Source of the DNA: Myotis daubentonii
Taxonomy: Eukaryota; Chordata; Mammalia; Chiroptera; Vespertilionidae
DNA: 64,000 bases
Assembly: GCF_963259705.1 (NCBI RefSeq)
Contig: NC_081846.1
Span: 90,408,641 to 90,472,640 of the forward strand
Direction: 5' to 3'
In this document: positions 1-9,760 of the stretch, piece after piece
Numbering within the stretch: the first letter of the stretch is position 1
Layout of the letters: the number at the start of each line of letters is the position of its first letter
Made by a program: the position numbers and the translations under genes
Notes under the pieces: generated by a model
What the model was told of the DNA's origin: nothing
Database searches by the model: none
What the model saw: the letters and a program-made list of their open reading frames with translations, nothing else

Positions 1-250
1 AGGTGGGGTCTTCGGGAGGTGGTGGTGCCCTCAGTGTGATGGTATTAGGAGGTGGGGGTCTTGGGGAGGTAGTGGAGCCCTCAGTGTGATGGTATTAAGA
101 GGTGGGGGTCTTGGGGAGGGGGTGGAGCCCTCAGGAATGGGATCAGTGCAGGCTCACTCCCCTTAGTCCTGCCATGTGAGGATATGAAGAAAAGTAGCTG
201 TGTGACCAGGAGAGGCCCTAACAAGAACCCTGCCTTTGGGGGCCGGCCAG
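1..250 (+). repeat. MaLR (MST-like) LTR fragment with internal 50-bp tandem repeat
   Basis: The text resembles the middle of an MST/MLT-type MaLR long terminal repeat: the phrases GTGATGGTATTAGGAGGTGG, GGAGCCCTCA, GAATGGGAT and GCCATGTGAGGA occur in the family order. A 50-bp block (units starting at 1, 50 and 100) is repeated about 2.7 times, whereas the family normally has it once. The element is cut by the window start. Family name is from memory of the consensus; the tandem repeat is seen directly. Confidence 0.65.
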
Positions 251-2550
251 TCTGTGTATTGGTGATAGGAGTCCCCTTAGGTCAGTGCTCACCTATGAGG
301 TGAGCACACCTGGGTTGCCCTTTAGGTGTGACGGGTGAGAGGCTGGGGCCACGTCGCTAGGAGGCACTCTATCAGCAGCGCCACCTCACCCAGTGCCATA
401 AGCACTGCAGGTGGAGGCCCAGGGGCCCCTTAGGCTCTGGCCCACACTGAGCTTTTCAAGCCAGCTCACCAGGAGGACGCGGACACTGTGAGCATGCCCA
501 CTGTCCTCCTTCCTCTACCTCCTCTGACTCAGACCCATGGGGGAAGGGAGGATTAATGAACACCTTCAAACCCCAACACACACACAGTGTGTTCCAACTG
601 TGCTTTTGTGCATATCCATGTGGCCAAACATCTGGAAGGATACACACCAAATACAACATCCGTCTGCTCTGGGGGGTGAGATTATTTTCTCGCATGAGTT
701 ATGGTCAGTATAACCATTCTATTTACACATTTAAAATAAGGATAGCCTCTCCCTGAGCTTGTTTCCCATCCCAGCACCAGTCTGGGGCCTTCCCTCTGGG
801 CTGGAGGCTGTGCGCAAGGAAAGAAACAGGGCCCCCGGGTCTGCTGGCCACGCACCGTGGTGGGAGCACAGGCTCCCTTCTGTCCATCTCCTGCTGCCTC
901 TGCCGCTCAGGTTCTGAGGCAAAGGGTTTGGCGGTGAAACCAGACATTAGTGACTTGCACAGTCACATAACCAGAAAGAGGAGGCATGACCTCACTCCCA
1001 GCATGGCCTGCTCCCAAACCCACGCCCCTCCTGCTCAATGTCCACGTCAAGTAAAAGGCAGTGACGGCAGAAAAATAAAACACGCAGGACGTCAGTGGGT
1101 GGCCACACGGACGGCACAGAACGCAGATGCTGGAGGACATCCCAGAGTCACAGCAACATGCTCACCTCCTCCCTACGTCCGCCAAACCCAACCTGGGAAA
1201 CTGGGAGCAACACCCTACAGAGGGGGCGCTGGGTGCTGAGACACAGGCATTTTGTGCTGAGAAGGGAGAGGGACAGGGACTGAGGCCTGGGAAAGGGCCC
1301 GGTACCATGCTCCGACCTCAGCCTGCGCGCTCCGTGCACCCACCGCCCTGCAGTAACTGATTTTCCCAGTGATGGTACTGAGTCATCAAGAAAAGGTTAC
1401 ATTTTATATTCGGAATTATCTGCTTAAGAAGGCAAGGAAGCATGTAATCTATTTGAAAAAGATTTTCATTTCAAATAGTTAGAAACTCCTTTAAAGATTT
1501 CTGGTGCTTAAAGGAATAAGAAACAGTTATCTGGAAAACTCACTCACGTGGAACAAGGTGTCCCCTAAAGATTCTTGATCAGGGCGGCTGTGGGTCACAT
1601 TTAGTGGGTGCACAGGCTTTCTCCTTTTTGACATTTCAGGGTCTAGTTTTCCCAGGCCTTTCACCATTCCCAACTTCCAAGCACTGGGCTCTAAATTACA
1701 TGACGCTAAAGATTCTGAGACACTTTTTTGGCCACCTCATATCCCCATGGTGGGCAGCCTCCCCTCACCCCCCAGCTCCCCCCCCCCACACACACACACA
1801 CTGCAACTAAACAAATGATGAGCTATGTTTACAAAACTGACTGATTCCCAGGGTGGGCATAATCATGGCCAAGCCCACCTGACATTTTGTGACATGCCTG
1901 GGTAAGCAGTTCTAGGAAATTTCTGTTTGGTTTTGTTCTTTGTTCTTGCAAGCATGTTAATAACGAAATCAACTATCCACTCTAAAAATTAACCATAAAA
2001 AAGATTAAAAAATAGGGTTTATCTAATTTTTTTCTGAAAGCAAGTGTTATTTTTTATAAAATGCATTTCCAGAGGCCTCTGCGTTTCAGGCAGCACACAG
2101 GACCTGCTACCCACCGGGCTCATTGTTTCGCACTACGCCCCAACGTTTTGCCCCCAGACACCACCTTGCTCTTGGGGAACGTGCAGAGCCCCTGTTGCTT
2201 CCCCATATGCTGTCACCTGCACGTTTTTATGTCTGGCTCCAGTGCTCACTTCAAGTGCCATTGCTCTCAAGGCCCTTTTCATGGTCACTGCTGTGGCAGG
2301 GTGGGTGTGGCCGTCCTTCCCTTTGGGAGATGAGGAGAGACCTTAAGAGGCGATGGAACTTGCTCCCGGCCCACCCTGGCCATCAGTAGGTGGTCCGTCA
2401 CAGTCCTCTCCCAGCAGCCTTTCCCTCCCGGCTCAGTGCAGCCCCCTTGTGGGCAAACACCCATCTCTGTGATATTCCGGGTTATGGAGCCCTTCTGCTG
2501 CTGTGGTCAGCCTGCATGACCAATCGGAGCAGGGGGCCTGCCAGCTTTAC
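251..2550 (-). other. Intron downstream of the 2551-2751 exon (partial)
   Basis: No coding exon, RNA gene or clear mobile element is recognised here. There is a short CA microsatellite near 1786-1801 and moderately GC-rich, apparently unique DNA at about 800-1350. Open frames on both strands are short and lack recognisable domains. The intron continues beyond the window on the low-coordinate side. Confidence 0.6.
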
Positions 2551-2751
2551 CTGGTGTGTTGAGCAGGCGGGACCTCCTGCAGTAGTAGGCCACCTCCTGC
2601 TCACAGTGCTCCGAGCTGTCGATCACGGCCTCCAGCTGCCCCAGGCTGCCCCCGTAGTCCAAGGCCATGGAGTAGGGTTTCTCGGGGCTGGCGCCCTGCA
2701 CACGGGTCAGCTCTGTGTTGTTGTGCTGCACCGACGTCCAGATCTTGTCCT
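2551..2751 (-). CDS. CNTNAP5: Contactin-associated protein, exon within fibrinogen-like domain (partial gene)
   Basis: This 201-bp exon on the minus strand is bounded by an acceptor (TTTTCTGGGCAG, just above 2751) and a donor GTAAAG (2545-2550). Entering with one base from the previous exon, it reads [20 protein letters not shown], then a stretch containing [19 protein letters not shown] and [12 protein letters not shown], and leaves one base over. The motifs EHCEQ and [10 protein letters not shown] are characteristic of the fibrinogen-like (FReD-like) region of CNTNAP proteins. Two cysteines and one N-glycosylation sequon (NNT) are visible. The protein is a neuronal single-pass membrane protein of the neurexin superfamily; this part is extracellular. 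The wording ([20 protein letters not shown]) fits CNTNAP5 better than CNTNAP2 from memory; CNTNAP4 or CNTNAP3 are alternatives. No stop, frameshift or missing splice base is seen. Confidence 0.85.
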
Positions 2752-2994
2752 CTGCCCAGAAAACACAGCCCAAGGAAGGAGGGTTAGAAGAAAGTTCAGA
2801 AAAGGATCACACTGGAAAAAAGAGGCCCATGCAGGCCATGCGATGGCGGCTCCCCAGGGGGCCATGATCACCACCGGCTGCTCTGCTCATGCCCAGGGTT
2901 TGATCAGAGAAGTTTTGCTCCTCACAGAGCTCCACTAGGGGAGAAATCAGGTTAGTAATCTTAAGAGCTGCTGTTTTGGAGCTGATTCCACAGG

Positions 2995-3180
2995 CTGCAA
3001 GCTAAGCATTTAATCCCATTATCTCATTTAAAATCAATGTTACTTAAATCTGAAGGGAGCCGACACGGCCAGGTCAGAAGTGGGGGAAATGCAATGAAGA
3101 GACTCAGGCAGCTTGCTCAGGATTGCAGATACTGACGAAGCAGGAACTGGAACCCAGGGTGTGAGTCCCCAAAGCCCTCC
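2995..3180 (+). repeat. MIR SINE
   Basis: The order 'aagcatttaatcccattatctcattt ... agagactcaggcagcttgctcagga ... caggaactggaacccagggt' follows the MIR consensus (tRNA-derived, ancient mammalian SINE). Strongly diverged, as expected for its age. Confidence 0.6.
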
Positions 3181-3581
3181 TCCACCTACTGGCACACCCT
3201 CCTTCACAAGAGAAACACAGGCACCCGTGGTTATCACAGAAAACCACACGTTCCAGGGGAAATAAGACCTACACAAGGAGTCTCTGTAAAACACACAGTT
3301 AACAAGTATAGAATTTGGCAATCCCCATTGAATTCCAAGGCACTTAACTGCATTTTTTTTTTTATTATTCATCCTGTTTGTCAAAAGTATTTGCGGAGGC
3401 TTACAGGAAAAGAACATGCAGGGGCGAAGACCTTTAAATTAGGGACCTTTAAAACATGCCTTGCCCAGAACAGGGAAAATGGAAGGCTAGGAGAGAGGAG
3501 AGGGATGTGAGTGTTAGAAACTGGGAGGCCTGTATGTGAAACCTCTCTCTGCTGAGAACAAGCTTAGACAAGTCACCTCAC

Positions 3582-3612
3582 TATGTGTGTGTGTGTGTGT
3601 GTGTGTGGGGGG
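3582..3612. repeat. (TG)n microsatellite followed by poly-G
   Basis: Uninterrupted TG dinucleotides are directly followed by a run of G. This is a simple repeat with no coding meaning. Confidence 0.9.
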
Positions 3613-4536
3613 GGTCAGTGTTATCATCAGTAAAAAAAATAAAAATATAAAAATATAAGCCCAGCAAAACCACCTCCCCTGTGGCAGGGCGGTTACTGTG
3701 GAATAACAACCCAAAATATAAAGTTTCAAGACACTATCTGGCAGGCATCAGACATTCTGTAACAATAACTTAGGGCAAAGCCTTTACTGTGATGGGGGTT
3801 GAATTTAATTCTGAAGATGCTTATGGATGAAGCCAAGGAGGAAAGGGGACACCTCGGGAAGCTTTTGTCATCTGAGCATCTTTACCACAGTGACGTCATT
3901 CCTCTTCCTCGGTTCTCAGGGCTGAAGAGGAGCCCCACATAGACACCCCGTGTCTCCCTCACCCTCACCTCCTCGGTCTTACAAATGTGCAAACCAAGGT
4001 CTAAGAAGTAAAAATGCTGCGAGGCCTATGGGACAAGAATGATGAGCACATACACTGCGCGCGGCCACCATTGATAAGCACACCAAGAGGCAAGATTGTG
4101 ACTGGGGATAAGTAATTTTACCGCCTTGCCTGTCAGTGTCAACAAAGTAGGGGGAGGAAAGGGAAAAAGAGTTTGAGTTTGGTTTCAATGATCTCTATTT
4201 TCCAGCTCTAAAAAAGGACGCATTTCGTGGAGCATAAAGTTAAACTGTGCTCAAACATTCCAATTCATCTGAAGACTGTTTCCTAAGCCAGCCCACTAAT
4301 AACCCACATGTCTCCAATGTTTAACAGGCAGAATTACATTTTCTCAAAAGTCCAAAAAAAAAAAAAATCAGAATGAAGGATTTTGACTTCGAAAGTAAAA
4401 ATCGTACATGATTCAGATTGGTAGAAATAATAATGTTACACAAATAATTAATAAAAATCTTTAAAATTTCAATATAGATAAATGCTGACAAAATAATTAA
4501 ATATAAGTAATTTCTTAATAATGCATCGCTGTAGAG

Positions 4537-4748
4537 CAGCGGTTCTCAACCTGTGGGTCGCGACCCCTTTGGCGGTCGAACGACCCTTTCACAGGGGTCG
4601 CCTAAGACCATCCTGCATATCAGATATTTACATTACGATTCATAACAGTAGCAACATTACAGTTATGAAGTAGCAATGAAAATAGTTTTATGGTTGGGTC
4701 ACAACATGAGGAACTGTATTTAAAGGGCCAGAAGGTTGAGAACCACTG
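4537..4748. mobile_element. Non-autonomous hAT element (SPIN-like MITE)
   Basis: The 212-bp element starts CAGCGGTTCTCAACC and ends GGTTGAGAACCACTG, which are imperfect terminal inverted repeats. It is flanked by an exact 8-bp target duplication, CTGTAGAG, at 4529-4536 and 4749-4756, the signature of hAT transposition. The interior (GTGGGTCGCGACCCC, GAGGAACTGTATT) matches the SPIN/hAT non-autonomous group as I remember it. There is no room for a transposase, so it was mobilised in trans. Confidence 0.88.
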
Positions 4749-5040
4749 CTGTAGAGGGACAAAGAAAGATGGACAGTTTTTAAATGTCCAAGGTGCTTAG
4801 AAGCAGAAGAGGGAAACCAAGTCCAATAATAGAGATGGTGTGTCGCTGCCTCATACTAGAACATTCTACAATATATTGTACCTCTATATTTTTACCTATG
4901 TCTATACAGATATAAAGATGTAGCTATGCAGATATATGAATGCTCAGAGAGAGAGAGAGAAGTAAATGTGCCTCCAATTGTACTGTGTCCAATCTGTCTC
5001 ATTTCAAAAGTGATCCACATAGCATCATTAAGTCATATGG
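4734..5040 (+). repeat. Donor copy of a local duplication (copy at 6785-7087)
   Basis: This stretch, comprising the last 15 bp of the hAT element, its right target duplication and 284 bp of adjacent unique DNA, recurs at 6785-7087 at roughly 95% identity by eye. Because the hAT terminus and flank are in their natural context here, this is the older copy. Confidence 0.9.
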
Positions 5041-5884
5041 ATTTAGATTTCCCTTCCAATGAACACAGACTTTCATATCTGTATATTCATTCACCTAATT
5101 GTTCATACATCCATTAATTGATTTGCTTATTCATTTAATCATTGACTCACTTTGCCAAAATCATATTCTATCTTTGGCAAGATGGAAAAGGAAGCTGTCA
5201 GACAAGCTTTCATCTTAAAGTCACTGCTATTGCCAACTCTGCCTCGAGACCCTGAGGGTGAATTGAAGTTTTAATAATTCAGCTATTGGCACTTATTGGT
5301 ATATGCAATATTCAGAAGATGCAAAGGGACACTAATAGCTTCAAAACACTCCCCACAATTCACTTAGATGTCACAAGCCCCCAATGCAAACACAGCGGGA
5401 GTGACAGGAAGATAGCTGATTACTGGAAACTTCGGTCTCTTTGTTGCCTTTCCTTTCAAAGATACCTTGTCCTCTGACTATATTTCCCCTGGGAGATAGC
5501 AGAGTAAAGACTGAAAGCAAATGGGTAAATTGGTATTATTCCCCCTCTCCTGCCAAGTCATTGGCAGTAGTGTAGGTTAAGCCCTGACCTGGACACAATA
5601 GTAAAGGCCAGTGGACAGTGGCCCTCGTGAGAGCCTCCATGGGCCAGCTCCTGCTCCCTGCTCTAGGGCGGGTACTGTGGTTTCACCTGGGGAAGGTCCA
5701 TGTGAAGTCAGCTCTGAAGGGTTTTCAAACAAGTAAGATTTGCTCTAAACAGTCCATCAGGTGGATGCAGGGGATGCATTCACGAACCCACACGTGCTTG
5801 TACTAAAACATGCCTTTGGAAGCTAAGTATTCAAGGTGGTTCTTTGGTCCGTGGGTGGGCGAAGGTTAGTGTATGTGGTCAGGC

Positions 5885-6035
5885 TCTGGAGTCAGAAGAT
5901 CTGGATTGGCATGCAAGGCTTAGCAACCTTGTCAAATGATTACTTCTCTAAAGTTCAGTTTCCTCTTCAGTAACATCCAAAAAGCAGCAATGAGGCCGGC
6001 TATACAGGGTTGTTGTAAAGATGAAGTGAGGGGGT
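5885..6035 (-). repeat. MIR SINE (minus orientation)
   Basis: 'ggagtcagaagatctggatt ... gattacttctctaaagttcagtttcctcttcagtaacatcc ... cagggttgttgtaaagatgaa' follows the reverse-complement MIR consensus. Confidence 0.6.
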
Positions 6036-6604
6036 TTATGCAAGGAGGCCCATTATTCACCAAATGAACGGCATTCCACAGAAATCTATGCTGCCCATCA
6101 TACATAAAGGCATCGGTGTCTCACAGGTGGCCGGTGCTGCTATTATTAGCACCAGCATCCAGGAGAGGGCAAGTGGAGAGTGGCCTCAGGCAGTTCTCAG
6201 GATGGTGTGTAGGTTCTTTCCCAGAGCATAAGGTAAGAGATGCCTTATGGGGAGAGAAGATAAACTCTGCCCAGCCTTCCCTCCCCAAATCCATCGAAAT
6301 TCATGAGGAAAACACACCCATTTCAAAAGACCCAGAACAGGAATTGCTTTATTTTTGAAGTTTTGGGAATGTCACATGATTCAACCTACAAAGATTGCCT
6401 ATAACTCGAGAAAGTCCAATTTCATGTAGGGAATGAGGGTGAATCATCTATGCTGAGACTGGAAACACATTATAAAGTCCTCCAGGCTCCAAACACCAGC
6501 CTCTGCTGGCCTGCCTCCAGCACAAGACCCCAGCACAGGGCGTGTGTCACAGTCTCCGGGCTGCAAGGTGTGCTGAGACAGCCTGCACTGTGGACACATC
6601 CATT

Positions 6605-6712
6605 CCTTAGAACCTGGGCTCTGCTGCTTGCCAGCTGGGAGATGCTGAGCAAGTTACATATCCACCTCTGGTTTCCTTCTTGGAAAGCAGGGCTTGTAAT
6701 ATCATTTTAATG
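6605..6712 (-). repeat. MIR SINE (minus orientation), interrupted by a Helitron
   Basis: 'agaacctgggctctgctgctt ... gagatgctgagcaagttacatatccacctctggtttccttcttggaaagcagggc' follows reverse MIR. A Helitron starts at 6717. Part of this MIR recurs at 9547. Confidence 0.55.
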
Positions 6713-6716
6713 AAAA

Positions 6717-7435
6717 TCCTATATAATAAAAGCCTAATATGCTAAGTGTCCAGTCATCCAGTCGTCTGTTCAACCTATCAAAGCGGTTGAGAACCACTGC
6801 TGTAGGACAAAGAATGATGGACAGTTTTGAAATGTCCAAGGTGCTTAGAAGCAGAAGAGGGAAACCAAGTCCAATAATAGATGGTGTGTTGCTGCCTCAT
6901 ACTAGAACATTCTACAATATATTGATACTTCTATATTTTTACCTATGTCTATACATATATAAAGATGTAGATATGCAGATATATGAATGCTCAGAGAGAG
7001 AGAGAGAAGTAAATGTGCCCCCAATTGTACTGTGTCCAATCTGTCTCATTTCAAAAGTGATCCACAAAGCATCATTAAGTCATATGGTAATAATATGCTA
7101 AGGCTGCTCAACCATCTCTATGATGTGCACTGACCACCAGGGGGCAGACACTCTGACCGGTAGGTTAGCTTGCTTGCTACCAGGGTCCAGCGGATTGAGA
7201 CTGAGAGAGATGGACTGGACATGCCCTGGAGCTTTCCCATGGTCCCTCCCCAGCTGGCCAATCTCCTGCATCATTCCCTGGCCCCAATTGTGCACTGGTG
7301 GGGTTCCCCAGCCTGGCCTGCACCCTCTCACAATCTGGACCCCTCAGGAGATGTTGGGGACCCAGTTTTGGCTCGATCCCACAGACCAGGCTGAGGGACC
7401 CCACTGGTGCACTAATTTGTGCACTGGGTCTCTAG
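6717..7435 (+). mobile_element. HeliBat-type Helitron carrying a duplicated local fragment
   Basis: The 5' end TCCTATATAATAAAAG (from 6717) and 3' end CTAG (7432-7435) are preceded by a hairpin with GTGCAC arms near 7407-7425. Host bases are A before and T after, as expected for Helitron insertion between A and T without target duplication. At 6785-7087 the element holds a near copy of 4734-5040 instead of about 9 bp seen in a sister copy at 9682-9690. No Rep/helicase coding sequence is present, so it is non-autonomous. The 3' half has the family block TGACCACCAGGGGGCAGAC. Confidence 0.88.
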
Positions 7436-7866
7436 TAGTATTATAATGTTTTATAATATTAAAACTATATGTTCTACATGGACATATAATAAGTTGTTCA
7501 ACATGCAAAAGAGTTAAGAATTGATACATTAGAACTTTTTCTTTATTGCATTGGAATGAAGATCTCAACTTCATTCCCTGGAGAGTTGGAGTTGGGATCT
7601 CATCTGGCAAATGAGGTTAAAAAGCAGGATGGAGTGCTGTTCCTTGTACGATAGTTTCTGCTGTACATGATGAATTATTACCATCTGTTCAATTATCTTT
7701 TCACTCTGAAATAGCCTCGTGTCTGTCTGTATTTATTGATGTCCCTTACATCTCCTGAAATTTCATCAGCAGAATGTGTTGTTTAATTTTTATGAACCCA
7801 GAAACCTGAAAAAAAAAACATTGATACTCCCATTTTGCTATCCTGTTCATCCCTTATCATTCATTC

Positions 7867-8326
7867 TGTTAGGGGCAGAAATAGAATATCGGGGACCAGT
7901 TAGAATTGTAAGAAATATTAATCATGCTCTGTTAACCGTGATTGTTTTATTCTGATTAAAGAAGGCACATTCTACCCTATCTGGAAATGCATCCCTTCCT
8001 CCCATGAGGAGCTGCCTGTTATCATGGAAAGATTAACCTTGTTGCAGAAACCAGGATTGCCAGCCCTTTGAAGACCCCCAGCCCTTTGCATACCACAGGC
8101 CTTTGCAAATCTCCAGACCTGCAAACTGCCCATCTGGATACCTTTTGTCTACATTCCCTTGTAATCTTTGTCCTTCTATCCAATATAAGCAGCTGGCTTA
8201 TGTTGGGGTGCAGAGCAGATTTTTGTGGGTGATCTGCTGCTCTCTCACACTGCTGGCAGTGTTGGGATAAACACTCAGATGATTCAACCTCGTCTCTGCT
8301 CAATTTCCTCAAGTAGTGACTGGCAG
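7867..8326 (+). repeat. Probable solitary ERV LTR
   Basis: The stretch starts TGTTAGGGGC, has a TATA-like CAATATAAGCAG at about 8180, a GATAAACACTC polyadenylation-like site at about 8266, and a C/T-rich U5-like end. This is the layout of an endogenous retrovirus LTR. No exact target duplication was found and the end is uncertain. Ancient inactive copy; family not assigned. Confidence 0.5.
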
Positions 8327-8544
8327 CATGGACCCATTATTTTTCTGATTATAATTCTGCTGTTTACCACCAATCAAGCCCATAATGAGAAACAAGCCCA
8401 GCTCTCCACCTGCTCAAAAGAACGCAGGTATGGAGTCATCCAGGACGCATTTTCTGCTCAATAGCAAAAAGCATTTTGAAATTTTGAACTAGAAAGAATC
8501 TGTTCAGTTCACTAAGTATCTCAGTTAGTCTAAAGAAGTAGTTA

Positions 8545-9065
8545 TTATACATTTAAAATATTTGCTTTTTCCCTCCAATATGTGTTTTGCATGTATTTTC
8601 TCCCATTTCATAGGCTTTCTTTCCATTATATTGGTTGTGCAGAAGCTTTTTTTATTGGATGTGGTCCCGCTTGTTGACTTTTGTTTTTGTTACTTGTATT
8701 TTTGGTGTCATATCCAAAAAATTATCAGCAATGCTGATGTCAAGGAGCTTCTTCTCAATGTTTTTTCTTGGGAGTTTTATGGTATCTGGTCTTATGTTTA
8801 AGTTTCTAGCCCATTTGGAATTAATTTTTCTGTGAGTGGTGTAAGATAGAAGTCTAATTTCATTTTTTTCTGTATGTGGTTATCCAGTTTTCCCAACACC
8901 ATTTATTGAAGAAACTTTTTTTCTCCATTGGGTATCCTTTGCACCCTTGTTAAATATGAGTGGGCTGTAGTGCCAGGGTTTATTTCTGGGCTCTCTATCT
9001 GTTCCATTGGTCTGCATCTCTATTTTATACCAGTGCCATGCTGTTTAATAACTACAGCTTTAGGG
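8545..9065 (-). mobile_element. LINE-1 ORF2 fragment (minus orientation)
   Basis: The plus strand reads 'ttttggtgtcatatccaaaaaattatc', 'gggagttttatggtatctggtc', 'ccagttttcccaacaccatttattga' and 'ggtttatttctgggctctctatct', the well-known reverse complement of the 3' part of L1 ORF2. Both ends are truncated, and it contains stops and indels. This is the only L1 piece here lying in the same orientation as the CNTNAP gene. Confidence 0.9.
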
Positions 9066-9546
9066 AAATGGAAAGATGTTTAAAGCCACAAGCTTGTAAA
9101 TAAATGCATTCTGGAGATCTAATACAAGCTTAGTGCTTAGTTCACACTTTCATATTATAAACTTCAAAACAAATTGCTAAGAGACTAGATCTTATTCTCC
9201 ACAAAAAGTATGATAATCACATGATATGCTAGAGATGCTCACTAACACCATTGCAGTGGTAATATTGCAATATATAAATGTATGAAATCAACACACTGAA
9301 CACCTTAAGCAATGTTATATGTCAAAAACATCTCACTACATTTTAAAAAATAAAAATAAAATATTTGCTTTTTAAGAGCATCATTTAGCCATGATAATCA
9401 TTCACTGGCAGAAAGGAGAATGAGCTCTTGACCATGCACCACACCCCCTAGCGTGCTGCCTTTACAAGTAGAGGAATTGCAGGTCATAGGCTAACAAACA
9501 GCATGTGTGATAAAGTTCCAATGCATCATTTCAAATGCATTTGGAT

Positions 9547-9712
9547 CAAGTTACATAACCACCTCCGGTTTCCTTCTTGGAAAGCAGGGCTTGTAATATC
9601 ATTTTAATGAAAATCCTATATAATAAAAGCCTAATATGCTAAGTGTCCAGTCAGCCAGTCGTCTGTTCAACCTATCAAAGCGTAATTTGCTAATAATATG
9701 CTAAGTTGCTCA
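9547..9712 (+). repeat. Duplicated MIR fragment plus Helitron 5' end
   Basis: Positions 9547-9681 match 6650-6784 with about three differences by eye: a MIR tail followed by the Helitron start (TC at 9614). The copy then continues GTAATTTGC and TAATAATATGCTAAG, the uninterrupted Helitron arrangement. No Helitron 3' hairpin follows. The inclusion of host MIR sequence upstream of the Helitron start means it is not a simple Helitron insertion. Confidence 0.85.
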
Positions 9713-9734
9713 ATGGCTCTTGAGCAGTTAAAAG

Positions 9735-9760
9735 TTTTACATTAACTTTTTAATGTAAAA
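9735..9760. repeat. Short AT-rich inverted repeat
   Basis: Arms TTTTACATTA and TAATGTAAAA (10 bp, perfect) are separated by six bases, followed by further GTTAAAAAGTTAAC-like palindromic text. It lies next to the end of the duplicated Helitron piece. Confidence 0.7.

Noticed and set aside
1..135. Regularly spaced repeats reminiscent of a CRISPR array
   Set aside because: There are no spacers: it is a 50-bp tandem repeat inside an LTR, in a mammalian genome.
2390..2938. 182-codon plus-strand open frame
   Set aside because: It is the antisense shadow of the CNTNAP exon at 2551-2751 plus flanking intron.
6739..7101. 120-codon open frame across the Helitron insert
   Set aside because: It arises by chance over the junction of Helitron and copied fragment; the same text in the donor locus at 4.7-5.0 kb is non-coding.
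8562..8835. Hydrophobic Phe-rich frames on the plus strand
   Set aside because: They are the antisense of an L1 ORF2 fragment.
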